From assembly GCA_019058315.1 (NCBI GenBank), contig JAHPZH010000003.1, positions 268,451 to 332,450 of the forward strand: a stretch of 64,000 nt of DNA, in the 5' to 3' direction. The stretch is from Candidatus Helarchaeota archaeon. Its GTDB lineage: Archaea; Asgardarchaeota; Lokiarchaeia; Helarchaeales; RDOG01. The notes beneath the pieces were generated by a model. It did no database searches and had not been told where the DNA came from. It saw nothing but the letters and a program-made list of their open reading frames with translations. Positions 1 through 9,299 of this stretch are shown one piece after another (position 1 is the first letter of the stretch; every line of letters begins with the position of its first letter). Both the position numbers and the translations under genes were made by a program.

Positions 1-1040
1 AAGTAACACCATATCTACTCCCACATTATCGGTAATACGAACGGTAATATTAACCGAATCTAAATTGCCAGGTGTAAGTGGGTCTCTTGAAACTGAAATA
101 ACATTGGGATACTCATTATCAATTATTGTATATTGGTAAGGACCATCGGTAGCGGGATTGTTGTTTGTATCATTCACCCAGATCGAATACGTTATGGTAG
201 TTCCTGCTGGATTTACAGGAATAGTATAGTTCCAATAGCCGTCTTGAGGAGTTCCTGATAGTGGGTCCATTTCATAATCTATTGGGGACCCCGTATGATT
301 AGAATTGAGTAACACCATATCTATTCCCACATTATCGGTAATACGAACGGTAATATTAACCGTATCTAAGTTACCAGGTGTAAGCGGGTCTCTTGAAACT
401 GAAATGATGTTGGGATACTCATTATCACCTATTGTATATTGATATGGTCCATCATTATCAGGTAGGTTGCTCGAATCATTCACCCAGATCGAATAAGTAA
501 TTGTAGTTCCAGCGGGATAGGCAGGAATGGTGAAATTCCAATAGCCATTCTGGTAAGATCCGGATAAAAAATCCATTTCATAATCTAATGGGGTACCTGT
601 GTGATTTGAATTGATTAGAACGGTATCTACTCCTACATTATCAGTAATAAGGACAGAGACATTAACCGAATCCAAGTTACCTGGGTTAAATGGATCTCTA
701 GTAACTAAGACGATATTTGGATTTTCGCCATCAGTTATGATATATTGGTATGGTCCAGCATTGGCTGGGTTGTTAGGTGTATCATTCGCCCAGATTGAAT
801 AAGTAATTGTAGTTCCAGCGGGATAGGCAGGAATAGTGAAATTCCAATAGCCATCCTGGTAAGATCCTGATAAGAAATCCATTTCATAATCTATTGGGGT
901 CCCAGTTTGGTTTGAATTAATTAAAACTGTATCTATTCCTGTATCATCTATAATATAGGCAGTAATATTTACGGTGTCCAAATTACTTGGGTCAACTGGA
1001 TCTCTTGTAACTGACACTATGTTTGGTGGGTTAGTTTTCG
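1..1040 (-). repeat. Tandem Ig-like modules of about 310 bases, at least four copies
   Basis: Copies begin near 1040, 740, 430 and 115. They share NPNIxxVxRDPxxPGNLD, VGxDxVLxNSN, GYWNxTIPxxPAGTTITYS and DGPYQYTI. Adjacent copies are nearly identical in nucleotide sequence (compare 1-300 with 305-600), which indicates recent tandem duplication. A fifth, more diverged copy lies at about 2280-2575. Confidence 0.75.
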
Positions 1041-3957
1041 TATTCACATACATTATTTCCCAATCCGTTCCCCATTCACCATTCGTATTATCCTCCCATA
1101 TTACATGGATATGTCCATGTTCTGTAATGATAGATGGGGTCGAAGAATCATCGTCATTCCATCCATAAAGATCCGAAATAATGGTAGCATTGGACCAGAT
1201 TGCACCAGTATAATTAGTATACATTATTTCTGGGTCTGTACCCCATTCACCATCTGTCCAATCCATCCAGACTACATGAATATTACCATTTATGTCCGTG
1301 TCTATGTCTGGATAATAACTATTACGATCATTCCATCCATAATAATCAGAAATACAAGTTGCATTTGACCAACCCATACTAGTATAATTTACATACATAA
1401 TTTCAAAATCTGTTCCCCATTCACCTTCTGTGTAATCATACCAAACTACATGAACATTTCCATAACCATCCGTAGCCATGGAAGGTCCATAACTCGAATC
1501 ATTATTCCAATTTGTGAAGTCATCTGAAATTACTGTTGCGTTAGACCAACCCACACTAGTTCGGTTTGCATACATTATTTCTGAATCTGTTCCCCACCAA
1601 CCATCTGTGAAATCGACCCAAACAACATGGATATTTCCATTATTGTCAATAGAAATACTTGGAGATTGACTATCCTGATCATTCCAACCAGTAATATCAT
1701 CGGAAATCACAGTAGCATTGGTCCAACCCATCCCAGTATTATTTATATACATAATTTCTCTATCAGTTCCCCATTCTCCATCGGTCGAATCATACCAAAC
1801 AACGTGTATATTTCCGTTTTCATCCGCAGCGATGCGAGGAAAATAACTTTCACCATCATTCCACCCATAGACGTCCGAAATAACTGTCGCATTAGACCAA
1901 CCTGTTGTGGTATAATTGGCATACATTATTTCTCTATCAGTTCCCCATTCACCATCTGTTTCATCATACCAGACAACATGTAAATTTCCATTTTTATCCA
2001 TCACGATTTTAGGAGCATTACTATAACCGTCATTCCATCCATAAATATCAGAAATACAAGTTACGTTCGACCAACCAGCTGCAGTATAATTGGCATACAT
2101 TATTTCTCTATCAGTCCCCCATTCACCATCTGTTTCATCTGCCCAAACCACATGCACATATCCGTTACTATCCAAAGTTATATCGGAGTATGTACCATCA
2201 TCATTATTCCAACCTGTAAAATCATCTGAAATTACTGTTGCATTAGACCATTTAAAAATACTTGAAAAGATTTCATAATAATAAAAACCAGCAGTATTGG
2301 AATTGTTAAATGTGTCATTAGTCCAAATCGAATAACTTATAATGGTTTTTTCAGGAGACGCAGGAATTGTATAATTCCAATAACCATCTTGATTATTTCC
2401 TGAAAGAAAATCCATTTGGTAATAAGTTGGGGATCCCGTATGATTCGAATTGATTAATACTACATCAACCCCTGATACATCGGCAATATGGGCAGTGATA
2501 TTTACCAAATCTGTGGCACTCGGATTAATTGGATCCCTCGAAACTGAAACTATGTTTGGATTTTCGTTCGTCCGTTTTGTATACAATACTTCTATGTCTG
2601 TACCCCACCAACCATCAGTATAATCCCACCAAACCACATGAATAGTTCCACTATAATCCGTGGCAATTTTAGGATTAGAACTAGTTCCATCATTCCAACC
2701 ATACATACCTGAGATAGCTGTAGCATTTGTCCAACTCGTTCCCGTGTAATTTGTATACATTATTTCTGAATCGGTTCCCCATTCACCATCTGTGGCATCA
2801 CGCCAGACTACATGAATATTATCTAGTTTATCAGCAATAATATCAGGACGTACACTCTCATCATTATTCCAACCGTAAATATCAGAAATCACCGTAACAT
2901 TAGACCACCCCATGCCAGTATTATTTACGTACATTATTTCTTCGTCAACACTTCCCCCACCCCATTCACCTGGCGTTTGATCCCACCAAACCACGTGTTT
3001 ATATCCATTATTATCCGTTGTGATACGAGGATCGGAACTTGTGGCATTGTTCCAATTTGTGTAATCATCTGAGATTACGGTGGCGTTAGACCAACCGGTT
3101 GCGGTATAATTTGCATACATAATTTCTCTATCAGTTCCCCATTCACCATCCTGATCCCCATGCCAGACCACGTGTAAATTTCCAAGATTATCTATATCAA
3201 TATGAGGATTAAAATTACCAGCAGTATTCCACCCATAAATATCTGATATCTGTATAACATCAGACCAACCCGTAGCAGTATAATTTCTATACATAATTTC
3301 CCATCTTAGATTCGTGAAATCCTGCCAGACTACGTGTACATTTCCATTATTATCGGTGGCGATGCTAGGATATTGACTAGAACGATCATTCCAATCAGAA
3401 CTATTATCCGAAATTACAATAACCTCAGACCAACCAGTGGCAGTATAATTTACATACATTATTTCTTCATCAGAAGACCCACCACCCCATGGACCAGGCG
3501 TTTCATCTTGCCAAACCACGTGTATATTTCCATTAATGTCAGTGGCTATGCTAGGGCTTAAACTCGGACCAGTGTTCCAATTAGTATTATTATCTGAAAT
3601 TACCGTGGCATTCGACCAACCAGCGGCAGTATAATTTGCATACATAATTTCTTCATCAGCAATCCCACCACCCCAAGGACCAAGCGTTCTGTCCTGCCAG
3701 ACAACATGTATATTTCCATTATCATCCGTTGCGATGTCAGGGTAATAACTATTTCCAGTATTCCAATTAGTATAATCATCTGAAATACAAGTTGCATTAG
3801 ACCAATCAGAAGTACTTAAATCTAAATTTTTATTGTCAACCAATGGGAAAAACGGATTGATGGAGGAACTAGGTATCATTGAAAATATAATAATAAATGG
3901 AATTGAAAAAATAATGAGAAGCCAAATAAATTTAACAAGAGTTTTTTTATTTTTCAT
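1..3957 (-). CDS. Giant secreted surface protein with two seven-blade propellers and Ig-like repeats (partial, C-terminus off window)
   Basis: Reading the minus strand from the ATG at 3957, the frame stays open for 1319 codons to the left edge. I checked the frame at seven points along the gene and saw no stop. The protein starts with MKNKK and a hydrophobic stretch of about 22 residues, a signal peptide or membrane anchor. Residues about 52-460 hold seven units of 58-60 residues built on DxxGNxHVVWxD, WGTDxEIMYxN and GWSNATVISD; residues 565-972 hold seven more. An Ig/fibronectin-like module of about 100 residues (NPNIVSVSRDP, GYWNYTIP, YSIWTND) separates the arrays, and at least four more follow, the last cut by the window edge. 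Many NxT/S sequons suggest N-glycosylation. The repeats resemble sialidase-type propeller blades, but no catalytic site was recognised. The likely role is a cell-surface or adhesion protein. It is a single gene with no operon partner visible here. Confidence 0.85.
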   Translation of the reverse strand, partial: MKNKKTLVKFIWLLIIFSIPFIIIFSMIPSSSINPFFPLVDNKNLDLSTSDWSNATCISDDYTNWNTGNSYYPDIATDDNGNIHVVWQDRTLGPWGGGIADEEIMYANYTAAGWSNATVISDNNTNWNTGPSLSPSIATDINGNIHVVWQDETPGPWGGGSSDEEIMYVNYTATGWSEVIVISDNSSDWNDRSSQYPSIATDNNGNVHVVWQDFTNLRWEIMYRNYTATGWSDVIQISDIYGWNTAGNFNPHIDIDNLGNLHVVWHGDQDGEWGTDREIMYANYTATGWSNATVISDDYTNWNNATSSDPRITTDNNGYKHVVWWDQTPGEWGGGSVDEEIMYVNNTGMGWSNVTVISDIYGWNNDESVRPDIIADKLDNIHVVWRDATDGEWGTDSEIMYTNYTGTSWTNATAISGMYGWNDGTSSNPKIATDYSGTIHVVWWDYTDGWWGTDIEVLYTKRTNENPNIVSVSRDPINPSATDLVNITAHIADVSGVDVVLINSNHTGSPTYYQMDFLSGNNQDGYWNYTIPASPEKTIISYSIWTNDTFNNSNTAGFYYYEIFSSIFKWSNATVISDDFTGWNNDDGTYSDITLDSNGYVHVVWADETDGEWGTDREIMYANYTAAGWSNVTCISDIYGWNDGYSNAPKIVMDKNGNLHVVWYDETDGEWGTDREIMYANYTTTGWSNATVISDVYGWNDGESYFPRIAADENGNIHVVWYDSTDGEWGTDREIMYINNTGMGWTNATVISDDITGWNDQDSQSPSISIDNNGNIHVVWVDFTDGWWGTDSEIMYANRTSVGWSNATVISDDFTNWNNDSSYGPSMATDGYGNVHVVWYDYTEGEWGTDFEIMYVNYTSMGWSNATCISDYYGWNDRNSYYPDIDTDINGNIHVVWMDWTDGEWGTDPEIMYTNYTGAIWSNATIISDLYGWNDDDSSTPSIITEHGHIHVIWEDNTNGEWGTDWEIMYVNTKTNPPNIVSVTRDPVDPSNLDTVNITAYIIDDTGIDTVLINSNQTGTPIDYEMDFLSGSYQDGYWNFTIPAYPAGTTITYSIWANDTPNNPANAGPYQYIITDGENPNIVLVTRDPFNPGNLDSVNVSVLITDNVGVDTVLINSNHTGTPLDYEMDFLSGSYQNGYWNFTIPAYPAGTTITYSIWVNDSSNLPDNDGPYQYTIGDNEYPNIISVSRDPLTPGNLDTVNITVRITDNVGIDMVLLNSNHTGSPIDYEMDPLSGTPQDGYWNYTIPVNPAGTTITYSIWVNDTNNNPATDGPYQYTIIDNEYPNVISVSRDPLTPGNLDSVNITVRITDNVGVDMVLL
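1040..2262 (-). repeat. Second array of seven propeller-blade repeats
   Basis: EIMY codons fall at about 2097, 1923, 1753, 1573, 1399, 1225 and 1050, a period of 170-180 bases. The copy number matches the first array, and it starts directly after the first Ig-like module. Confidence 0.8.
2575..3800 (-). repeat. First array of seven propeller-blade repeats
   Basis: The codons for the EIMY motif fall at about 3640, 3465, 3290, 3117, 2938, 2757 and 2582, a period of 173-181 bases. Seven units match a closed seven-bladed beta-propeller. The third unit has a shortened WGTD segment, and two units carry a PWGGG or similar insertion. Confidence 0.8.
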
Positions 3958-4196
3958 ATTTCTCACTTAATATTTGAAATAAAAATAACGTAATTTCAAA
4001 AACTGGAATCAATTTAAGGAGTTATCATTTTTACTTTTAAATGCATTACGTCCATTTTTAAAAAAAATATGACAGTTGAATTTGTAAAATCTATTTTTAA
4101 AATGTATTATTTAGTTTCGAAATAAAATTAGAGGTTATTAATAAGTGAAATGTATAATTTGGGCTAAAGACCATATTTAAATTAGTCAATACTTTT

Positions 4197-6395
4197 TTAT
4201 TTAAATAAATCATCCATCTTTGAAATCAATTCTTTGAATATGCCAACATTACCGGTCCAATTGACAATATCATTTGCATATTTGGCTTCAAAAACTGAAA
4301 TAAAATGAAGAAGTTTTTCAGATAAGAAGGATGTTACAGGACCTGTTAGAACAATTGCAGCTCGAATATATTGTCCATCCTCCATTACAATTTCAAAATC
4401 TTTATAGGCCAATTTCTTTACTGGTGTTGCTCCCTTTGAAATCTCAGAACCAAAACTCTGAATTGCAGTTAGAAATCCACTTATTAAATCTGTATCAAAT
4501 TCAAATCCACCAAAATTGTGATTAAACATTGTTAATCCAGAATTCTGATTTATTACCATTAAGTATTTTAAAATATTTAATGAATATTGTTGTTCAATTT
4601 GGCTAACTATAAGATTTAAATTCTTGGTTTGCTCCTCAATAGTATTAACAGCGATTTCTTGATCTTGAAAAGTATCCCGGTAAGTTTTTGAATTAGTCTG
4701 AATGATTTTTAGAATTTCCTTCATCCATTGTAATATATAAGACTCTAATTTCACAGCTGATTTATCATCTAAATTGTCGCTAGATGGTAATTTTTCGAGT
4801 TGAGTTAATGAATTAATTATATCACCTATAACATCGGATTCTGGTAAGCTGCCTTCAATTCTAGAAACAATTTCCCTTAATAATAAAACAATATCCTTAA
4901 CTACTTCTCGTTCTTCACAGATTTCAAAACATTTACATAATCTTTCACTTATATCAAAGCTGTCTAAGATTGATTGACTTATTTTTTCTATTTTTGTTTG
5001 TAAACTTTGGGCAGTTTCAAGAGCCACATTTATTAAATTTTTAATATAGGCAATAAACCCAGTTGCTTGTTTCATATCCGCAGTCCAGACTTCAAGACTA
5101 ATATTTGAATTTATAATTTTTATTTCCACAATCATGGAATTTCCCGTAACTTTAGCAACTCCAGAAAATACAGCCGTCATCTCATCAAAATTAGTTTCAA
5201 CCTCCGCTAAATCAAGCGCAGATACTTGTTCGCTAGCAATTTTAAAAGCTTGAGAATTAGGAATGTTTGAATATTGAATTTTTGTAGCACCTTTTAGAAG
5301 TGTTTTTTTCCAGGTATCAATATCTGATTTTGTAGCTTTTTGGGGAGTAACTAAAGGACATTTAATCTGAATTTCCTTTGGTATAATTGGTAACATTTTA
5401 GGGTTTCCAAATGCATCAACATAAGAGATAGATCCAAAGATTTGAGATTGTCCACAAGTTAAGGGAATTAAATTGAAATCTACGCCTCTTGACTCTCCAG
5501 GATTTAAAACATCAATTTCTTGAATTCTATTATTAATTCTATATTGAGTAGTGGGAGTTAATATCACACCTATTTTGGAGATAGTAGTAGAAGATTCATT
5601 CCTTACAGCAACTTTAAAACGAATATTCCCTCCAATATAGTCAAATTCACGCAAAATTTTAATTTTTTCTTTTTCAATAGGTGGTGTTATTCCTTTAATA
5701 TAAGGTGGCTTAATTTCTAATGGCGGAGGTCTTAAATTTTCCATTATTGGTTCAATATGCTCTAAATTTCCAAAATATCTGATTTCTCCTTCTTGATATT
5801 TTTGATTTATATAATTTAAATTTGAGAAAGTTTGAATAGCATTTCTAATTATACCTAACTTAAGTCCTGATTTATCTCCTAGTAATCCTAAAGAAATTCC
5901 AGGTTCTGATAAAATCAATTCTAAAATTTCAAGATGTCTAGGATCTCTCAATATAAAAATGCCCTCATAAAATTCAGGATTGATTTTGGAATGAAAATAA
6001 GCAATTTTATTTGTTATTTTATTTTTTTTGATATAATCAAATTTCTCTAATATTTTTAAGTGCCAAGCAATTAAACGGGGTGATATATTGAGATTTTTTC
6101 GAATTTCTCTTGAATGAGCGCCTGGCTTATTATAAACGTATTTATAAATTCTATACCTTGTATTATTTTGAAAGACTGTATCTTTAGTAATTTTAGATCC
6201 TTCAACAATATAATTTTTTAAAATTAATTGATAAATTGCATGACTAATTTCATTTTTAGAATAGTTTTTTATTTCATCAATTGATTTGGAATATAATAAT
6301 TCAATATCTAACGGTCTATTTTTTACTAATTCATTAGCAATTTTTAATACTGATTCCTCAATAGGTGAAACTTTTAAAAATTTTATTCTTATCAT
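4197..6395 (-). CDS. Multidomain protein: winged-helix N-terminus, appendage-like middle, longin-like C-terminus
   Basis: This is a 732-residue protein with no signal peptide. Residues about 80-125 form a winged helix-turn-helix (GAHSREIRKNLNISPRLIAW); 147-205 look like a second one. Residues 243-347 form a beta-sandwich-like segment ending in CPLV. Residues 355-460 begin with DIDTWKK and alternate beta strands with a final helix, a pattern like the platform half of eukaryotic adaptin or COP appendages. A helical region follows (460-605, with a CKCFEIC cysteine cluster). The last 125 residues (YLMVINQNSG through MDDLFK) look like a longin/roadblock-type sensor domain as found in Asgard proteins. 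Only the winged helices are clear at sequence level; the other folds are pattern-based inference. It stands alone between the surface-protein gene and maf. The role is unknown, possibly a DNA-binding sensor or a scaffold. Confidence 0.6.
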   Translation of the reverse strand: MIRIKFLKVSPIEESVLKIANELVKNRPLDIELLYSKSIDEIKNYSKNEISHAIYQLILKNYIVEGSKITKDTVFQNNTRYRIYKYVYNKPGAHSREIRKNLNISPRLIAWHLKILEKFDYIKKNKITNKIAYFHSKINPEFYEGIFILRDPRHLEILELILSEPGISLGLLGDKSGLKLGIIRNAIQTFSNLNYINQKYQEGEIRYFGNLEHIEPIMENLRPPPLEIKPPYIKGITPPIEKEKIKILREFDYIGGNIRFKVAVRNESSTTISKIGVILTPTTQYRINNRIQEIDVLNPGESRGVDFNLIPLTCGQSQIFGSISYVDAFGNPKMLPIIPKEIQIKCPLVTPQKATKSDIDTWKKTLLKGATKIQYSNIPNSQAFKIASEQVSALDLAEVETNFDEMTAVFSGVAKVTGNSMIVEIKIINSNISLEVWTADMKQATGFIAYIKNLINVALETAQSLQTKIEKISQSILDSFDISERLCKCFEICEEREVVKDIVLLLREIVSRIEGSLPESDVIGDIINSLTQLEKLPSSDNLDDKSAVKLESYILQWMKEILKIIQTNSKTYRDTFQDQEIAVNTIEEQTKNLNLIVSQIEQQYSLNILKYLMVINQNSGLTMFNHNFGGFEFDTDLISGFLTAIQSFGSEISKGATPVKKLAYKDFEIVMEDGQYIRAAIVLTGPVTSFLSEKLLHFISVFEAKYANDIVNWTGNVGIFKELISKMDDLFK

Positions 6396-6536
6396 CTCTA
6401 TTAATAAAAATCTTTTTAATTAGGTAATAATTTTCCTTAATTATTGATTTCTATATTTCATTTCAAAATTTATGATAATGTAATATTAAATTATCTGACG
6501 AATTTATAATATAACTTAATTATGCAATTGTTGTCC

Positions 6537-7100
6537 TTAGACTTTTTGAAACATATCTTTAAATTTAGTTAAAGGCAGTCCTATTACGTTTTCATAATCA
6601 CCATCAATTTTTTTTATAAATTTATACCCTTTTTCTTGGATTTTATAAGCTCCAGCAGCGTCTAATGGTTCCTTAGAGTTGACATAGCTTCTAATTTCCT
6701 CATCATTGATTTTTCTCATAGTCACCAATGTTGTTTCACTATCAACTATTGTCTTTCCATTGATATTAATTATAGCAAGACCTGTGATTACTTTATGAGT
6801 AGAATTACTTAATTTTTTTAACATTCTAAAGGCGTCTTTCTTATCTCTAGGCTTTCCTAATATTTCATTATTAAGAACGACTATAGTATCTGCCCCAATT
6901 ATTATCCCTTCTTTTTTATTCTTAATTATAGATCTAGCCTTTTCAAGTGCAATCTTCTTTGCAATTTCTTCCGGAGCTAAATTTTCATCGATATAGAGAC
7001 TCTCGTCTATTTTACTCGGCTCAATTATGAATTTCAAGCCCATTTCTTTTAAAAATTTTATTCTGCGAGGTGATTTAGAAGCCAAGAATATATCAACCAT
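6537..7100 (-). CDS. maf: Maf-family nucleoside triphosphate pyrophosphatase
   Basis: The 187-residue length is normal for Maf/YhdE proteins, which hydrolyse non-canonical or surplus NTPs to NMP and pyrophosphate in the cytoplasm. The start carries the family signature LASKSPRR (residues 6-13). Further on are EKA, GADTIV with the catalytic Asp, LGKPRD, and the STHKVITG segment. The C-terminal GAYKIQEKG and GDYENVIGLP motifs are also present. The ATG at 7100 is 44 bases from the divergent pepQ start, so the two genes share a short promoter region. Confidence 0.92.
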   Translation of the reverse strand: MVDIFLASKSPRRIKFLKEMGLKFIIEPSKIDESLYIDENLAPEEIAKKIALEKARSIIKNKKEGIIIGADTIVVLNNEILGKPRDKKDAFRMLKKLSNSTHKVITGLAIININGKTIVDSETTLVTMRKINDEEIRSYVNSKEPLDAAGAYKIQEKGYKFIKKIDGDYENVIGLPLTKFKDMFQKV

Positions 7101-7144
7101 GATTCAAATAGATAAATAAAGGCTTTTAGATTTATTCATTTATC

Positions 7145-8206
7145 ATGAGAATTAAAGAATTTCATGAAAAATTTAGTTCTGCATGTGAAGCTGTAATTAT
7201 TTCAGACCCGAAGAATATTTATTATTTTACAGGCTTCTACCCTCATTCACCATCATATTTGTTAATAGAAAATGATTTAAATTTGAAATTAATGGTTCCT
7301 GAATTGGAATATGAAGATGCAAAGAAAAATAGTAAAAATACTGAAATTATAAATCTAAAAAAAGAATTACCTATTGATTTTTTAATCAAAACACTTCAGG
7401 AACAAAATAAATTTAAGATTTTGGGTTTTGAGAGTGAATATATGACAGTATCTACTTATTTAAAGCTCACTCAAAAACTGAAATCTATTGAATTTAAGAG
7501 TATTACAGAATTATTAAACTCAACTAGAGAAGTAAAAATACCTAAGGAAATTGAATATCTAGAAAAAGCTGCGCAAATAGCAGATGTTGGTATTGAAACC
7601 GCGATAAATAATATTGAAGAAGGGAAAATGGAAATAGAAATTGCTGGCGAAGTTGAATATAATATGAGAAAGGCAGGATCCGAAAAAACTCCTTTCGATA
7701 CTATTATTGCATCGGGTCCTAACTCGGCATTACCACATGCAACTGCAAGTGAACGAAAAATTCAGAAAGGTGATTTTATTATAGTTGATATAGGGGCTAC
7801 TTACAAAGGATATTGTTCTGATATGACACGTACAATCTGTTTTGACAAACCCTCTCAAAAACAATTAGAAATATTCAACCTTGTACTAAATGCACATCAG
7901 GAATCAATGCAAGTTGCACGAGCAGGTGTGGATATAAAAAATGTTGACGTGATTGCTAGGGATATGATTAAAAAAGCTGGATATGAATTCATCCATTCTT
8001 TAGGTCATGGTGTTGGGTTGGATGTGCATGAGGATCCAACTTTATCATTTAAGAGTAAAAATAAATTAAAACAAAACAGCGTGATAACTATTGAGCCAGG
8101 GGTTTATATTCCCGATTTTGGCGGAGTTAGAATAGAAGATATGTACCAAGTCTTGAAAGATAAAGTAAAAAATTTGACAAAATCAAAACAAAATATTTGT
8201 ATTTGA
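7145..8206 (+). CDS. pepQ: M24-family Xaa-Pro aminopeptidase/dipeptidase
   Basis: The 353-residue protein has the creatinase N-terminal domain (1-130) and the pita-bread metallopeptidase domain (135-353). All five dinuclear-metal ligands are visible: the two Asp of DIGATYKGYCSDMTRT, the His of SLGHGVGLDVHE, the Glu of TIEPGVY and the Glu of VRIEDM. The family removes an N-terminal residue ahead of proline or cleaves X-Pro dipeptides in the cytoplasm. It is transcribed divergently from maf. Family members are hard to separate into aminopeptidase P and prolidase from sequence alone. Confidence 0.9.
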   Translation: MRIKEFHEKFSSACEAVIISDPKNIYYFTGFYPHSPSYLLIENDLNLKLMVPELEYEDAKKNSKNTEIINLKKELPIDFLIKTLQEQNKFKILGFESEYMTVSTYLKLTQKLKSIEFKSITELLNSTREVKIPKEIEYLEKAAQIADVGIETAINNIEEGKMEIEIAGEVEYNMRKAGSEKTPFDTIIASGPNSALPHATASERKIQKGDFIIVDIGATYKGYCSDMTRTICFDKPSQKQLEIFNLVLNAHQESMQVARAGVDIKNVDVIARDMIKKAGYEFIHSLGHGVGLDVHEDPTLSFKSKNKLKQNSVITIEPGVYIPDFGGVRIEDMYQVLKDKVKNLTKSKQNICI

Positions 8207-8242
8207 TTTATTATTTCATCTTTTATATAAAATCAAATTTTC

Positions 8243-9052
8243 TTATTTTCCATATCTGCGTGATCTTTTCTGGAATAGCCGAACCGCTCGCCATAAATCG
8301 ATCTTTCGTATACTAGGCCAATATATTTCTAAAAATATTAATTCAGAATAAGCACTTTGCCATAGTAAGAAACCAGACAGCCTTTCCTCCCCACTTGTTC
8401 GAATAACTACATCAGGATCTGGTAAGCCTGATGTATATAAATGTGATTCAATAGCTTTTTCATTGATATTCTCAATTAAAAGTTCCCCACTTTTTACTTT
8501 TTGGGCAATTTGTTTAACACAATCGACTATTTCATTTCGTCCGCCATAACTAATTGCGACATTAAGTTGATAGTCGTTGTATTGTGCAGTATTTTTTTCA
8601 GCCTCTCTAATTATTTGTTGTAGATCTTCAGGCAGTTCATAAAGACGCCCTATTGCTTTAACTTTGACTCTATACTTATGGATTAGTGGATGTGTCATGA
8701 GCTCATGGAATTTTTGCTTCGCAATTTTCATAATTTCTTCAACTTCTTTTTCAGGACGGTTAAAGTTTTCAGTTGAAAATGCGTATAGAGTAACAACTCG
8801 AATACCTAACTCATAACAAAAAGCTAGAACTTGTTCAATTTTTTGTGCTCCGACCTTATGACCGTACCATGGGGGCAAATCTCTTTCTTGAGCATATCTA
8901 CGATTGCCATCTAAAATTATACCAATATGCTCAGGCATCCTTTGGTTTTTAATTTGTGTCCACAGCTTTTTTTTGTAGGCCCAATAAAAAGGTTTTACTA
9001 AAAAGTCTATAATATTTTTCAAAAATCTAATAACGGAATCTTTTTTTGTCAA
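8243..9052 (-). CDS. uppS: Cis-prenyltransferase (undecaprenyl/polyprenyl diphosphate synthase)
   Basis: This 269-residue protein condenses isopentenyl diphosphate in cis to make the polyprenyl carrier lipid used for N-glycosylation. Family motifs: IILDGNRRYA (catalytic Asp at 48), GHKVGA, TLYAFSTENFNRP, AISYGGRNEI and the C-terminal RTSGEERLSGFLLWQ, YSELIF and W. An N-terminal extension of about 40 residues (FLVKPFYWAYKKKLW) could be membrane-associated. It fits with the heavily sequon-rich surface protein in this window. It is convergent with pepQ, with 36 bases between the stops. Confidence 0.93.
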   Translation of the reverse strand: MTKKDSVIRFLKNIIDFLVKPFYWAYKKKLWTQIKNQRMPEHIGIILDGNRRYAQERDLPPWYGHKVGAQKIEQVLAFCYELGIRVVTLYAFSTENFNRPEKEVEEIMKIAKQKFHELMTHPLIHKYRVKVKAIGRLYELPEDLQQIIREAEKNTAQYNDYQLNVAISYGGRNEIVDCVKQIAQKVKSGELLIENINEKAIESHLYTSGLPDPDVVIRTSGEERLSGFLLWQSAYSELIFLEIYWPSIRKIDLWRAVRLFQKRSRRYGK

Positions 9053-9216
9053 AATATGGACCTCATTTGTCGAAATTAAAGCTTATTTTATTTATCTTTA
9101 ACATTACTTATATAATTAGATATTTTTATTTTCTACAATGGTTTTTTAATATATTATTGTTATTGTGCTGATTTTAGGATATAATGAATTATTTTTCTGA
9201 TTAAATGTGATATTAT

Positions 9217-9252
9217 CTAGATATTGACCTAGATGCAGACCTAGATATTCAT
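9217..9252 (+). repeat. Three 12-bp direct repeats upstream of the 9300 gene
   Basis: CTAGAT begins at 9217, 9229 and 9241, exactly 12 bases apart. The first and third units continue identically as CTAGATATT and all three units are followed by GAC or a near match. The array ends about 50 bases before the start codon, next to an AT-rich TATA-like stretch near 9269-9280. This could be an operator. Confidence 0.5.
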
Positions 9253-9299
9253 AATTAATTAATTATTGACTATATCTTTATTTTATTGGTGGATCCATC

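Noticed and set aside
611..3561. Several plus-strand ORFs of 60-118 codons
   Set aside because: All are shadows of the minus-strand propeller gene, whose single frame runs through the whole region with consistent repeat motifs.
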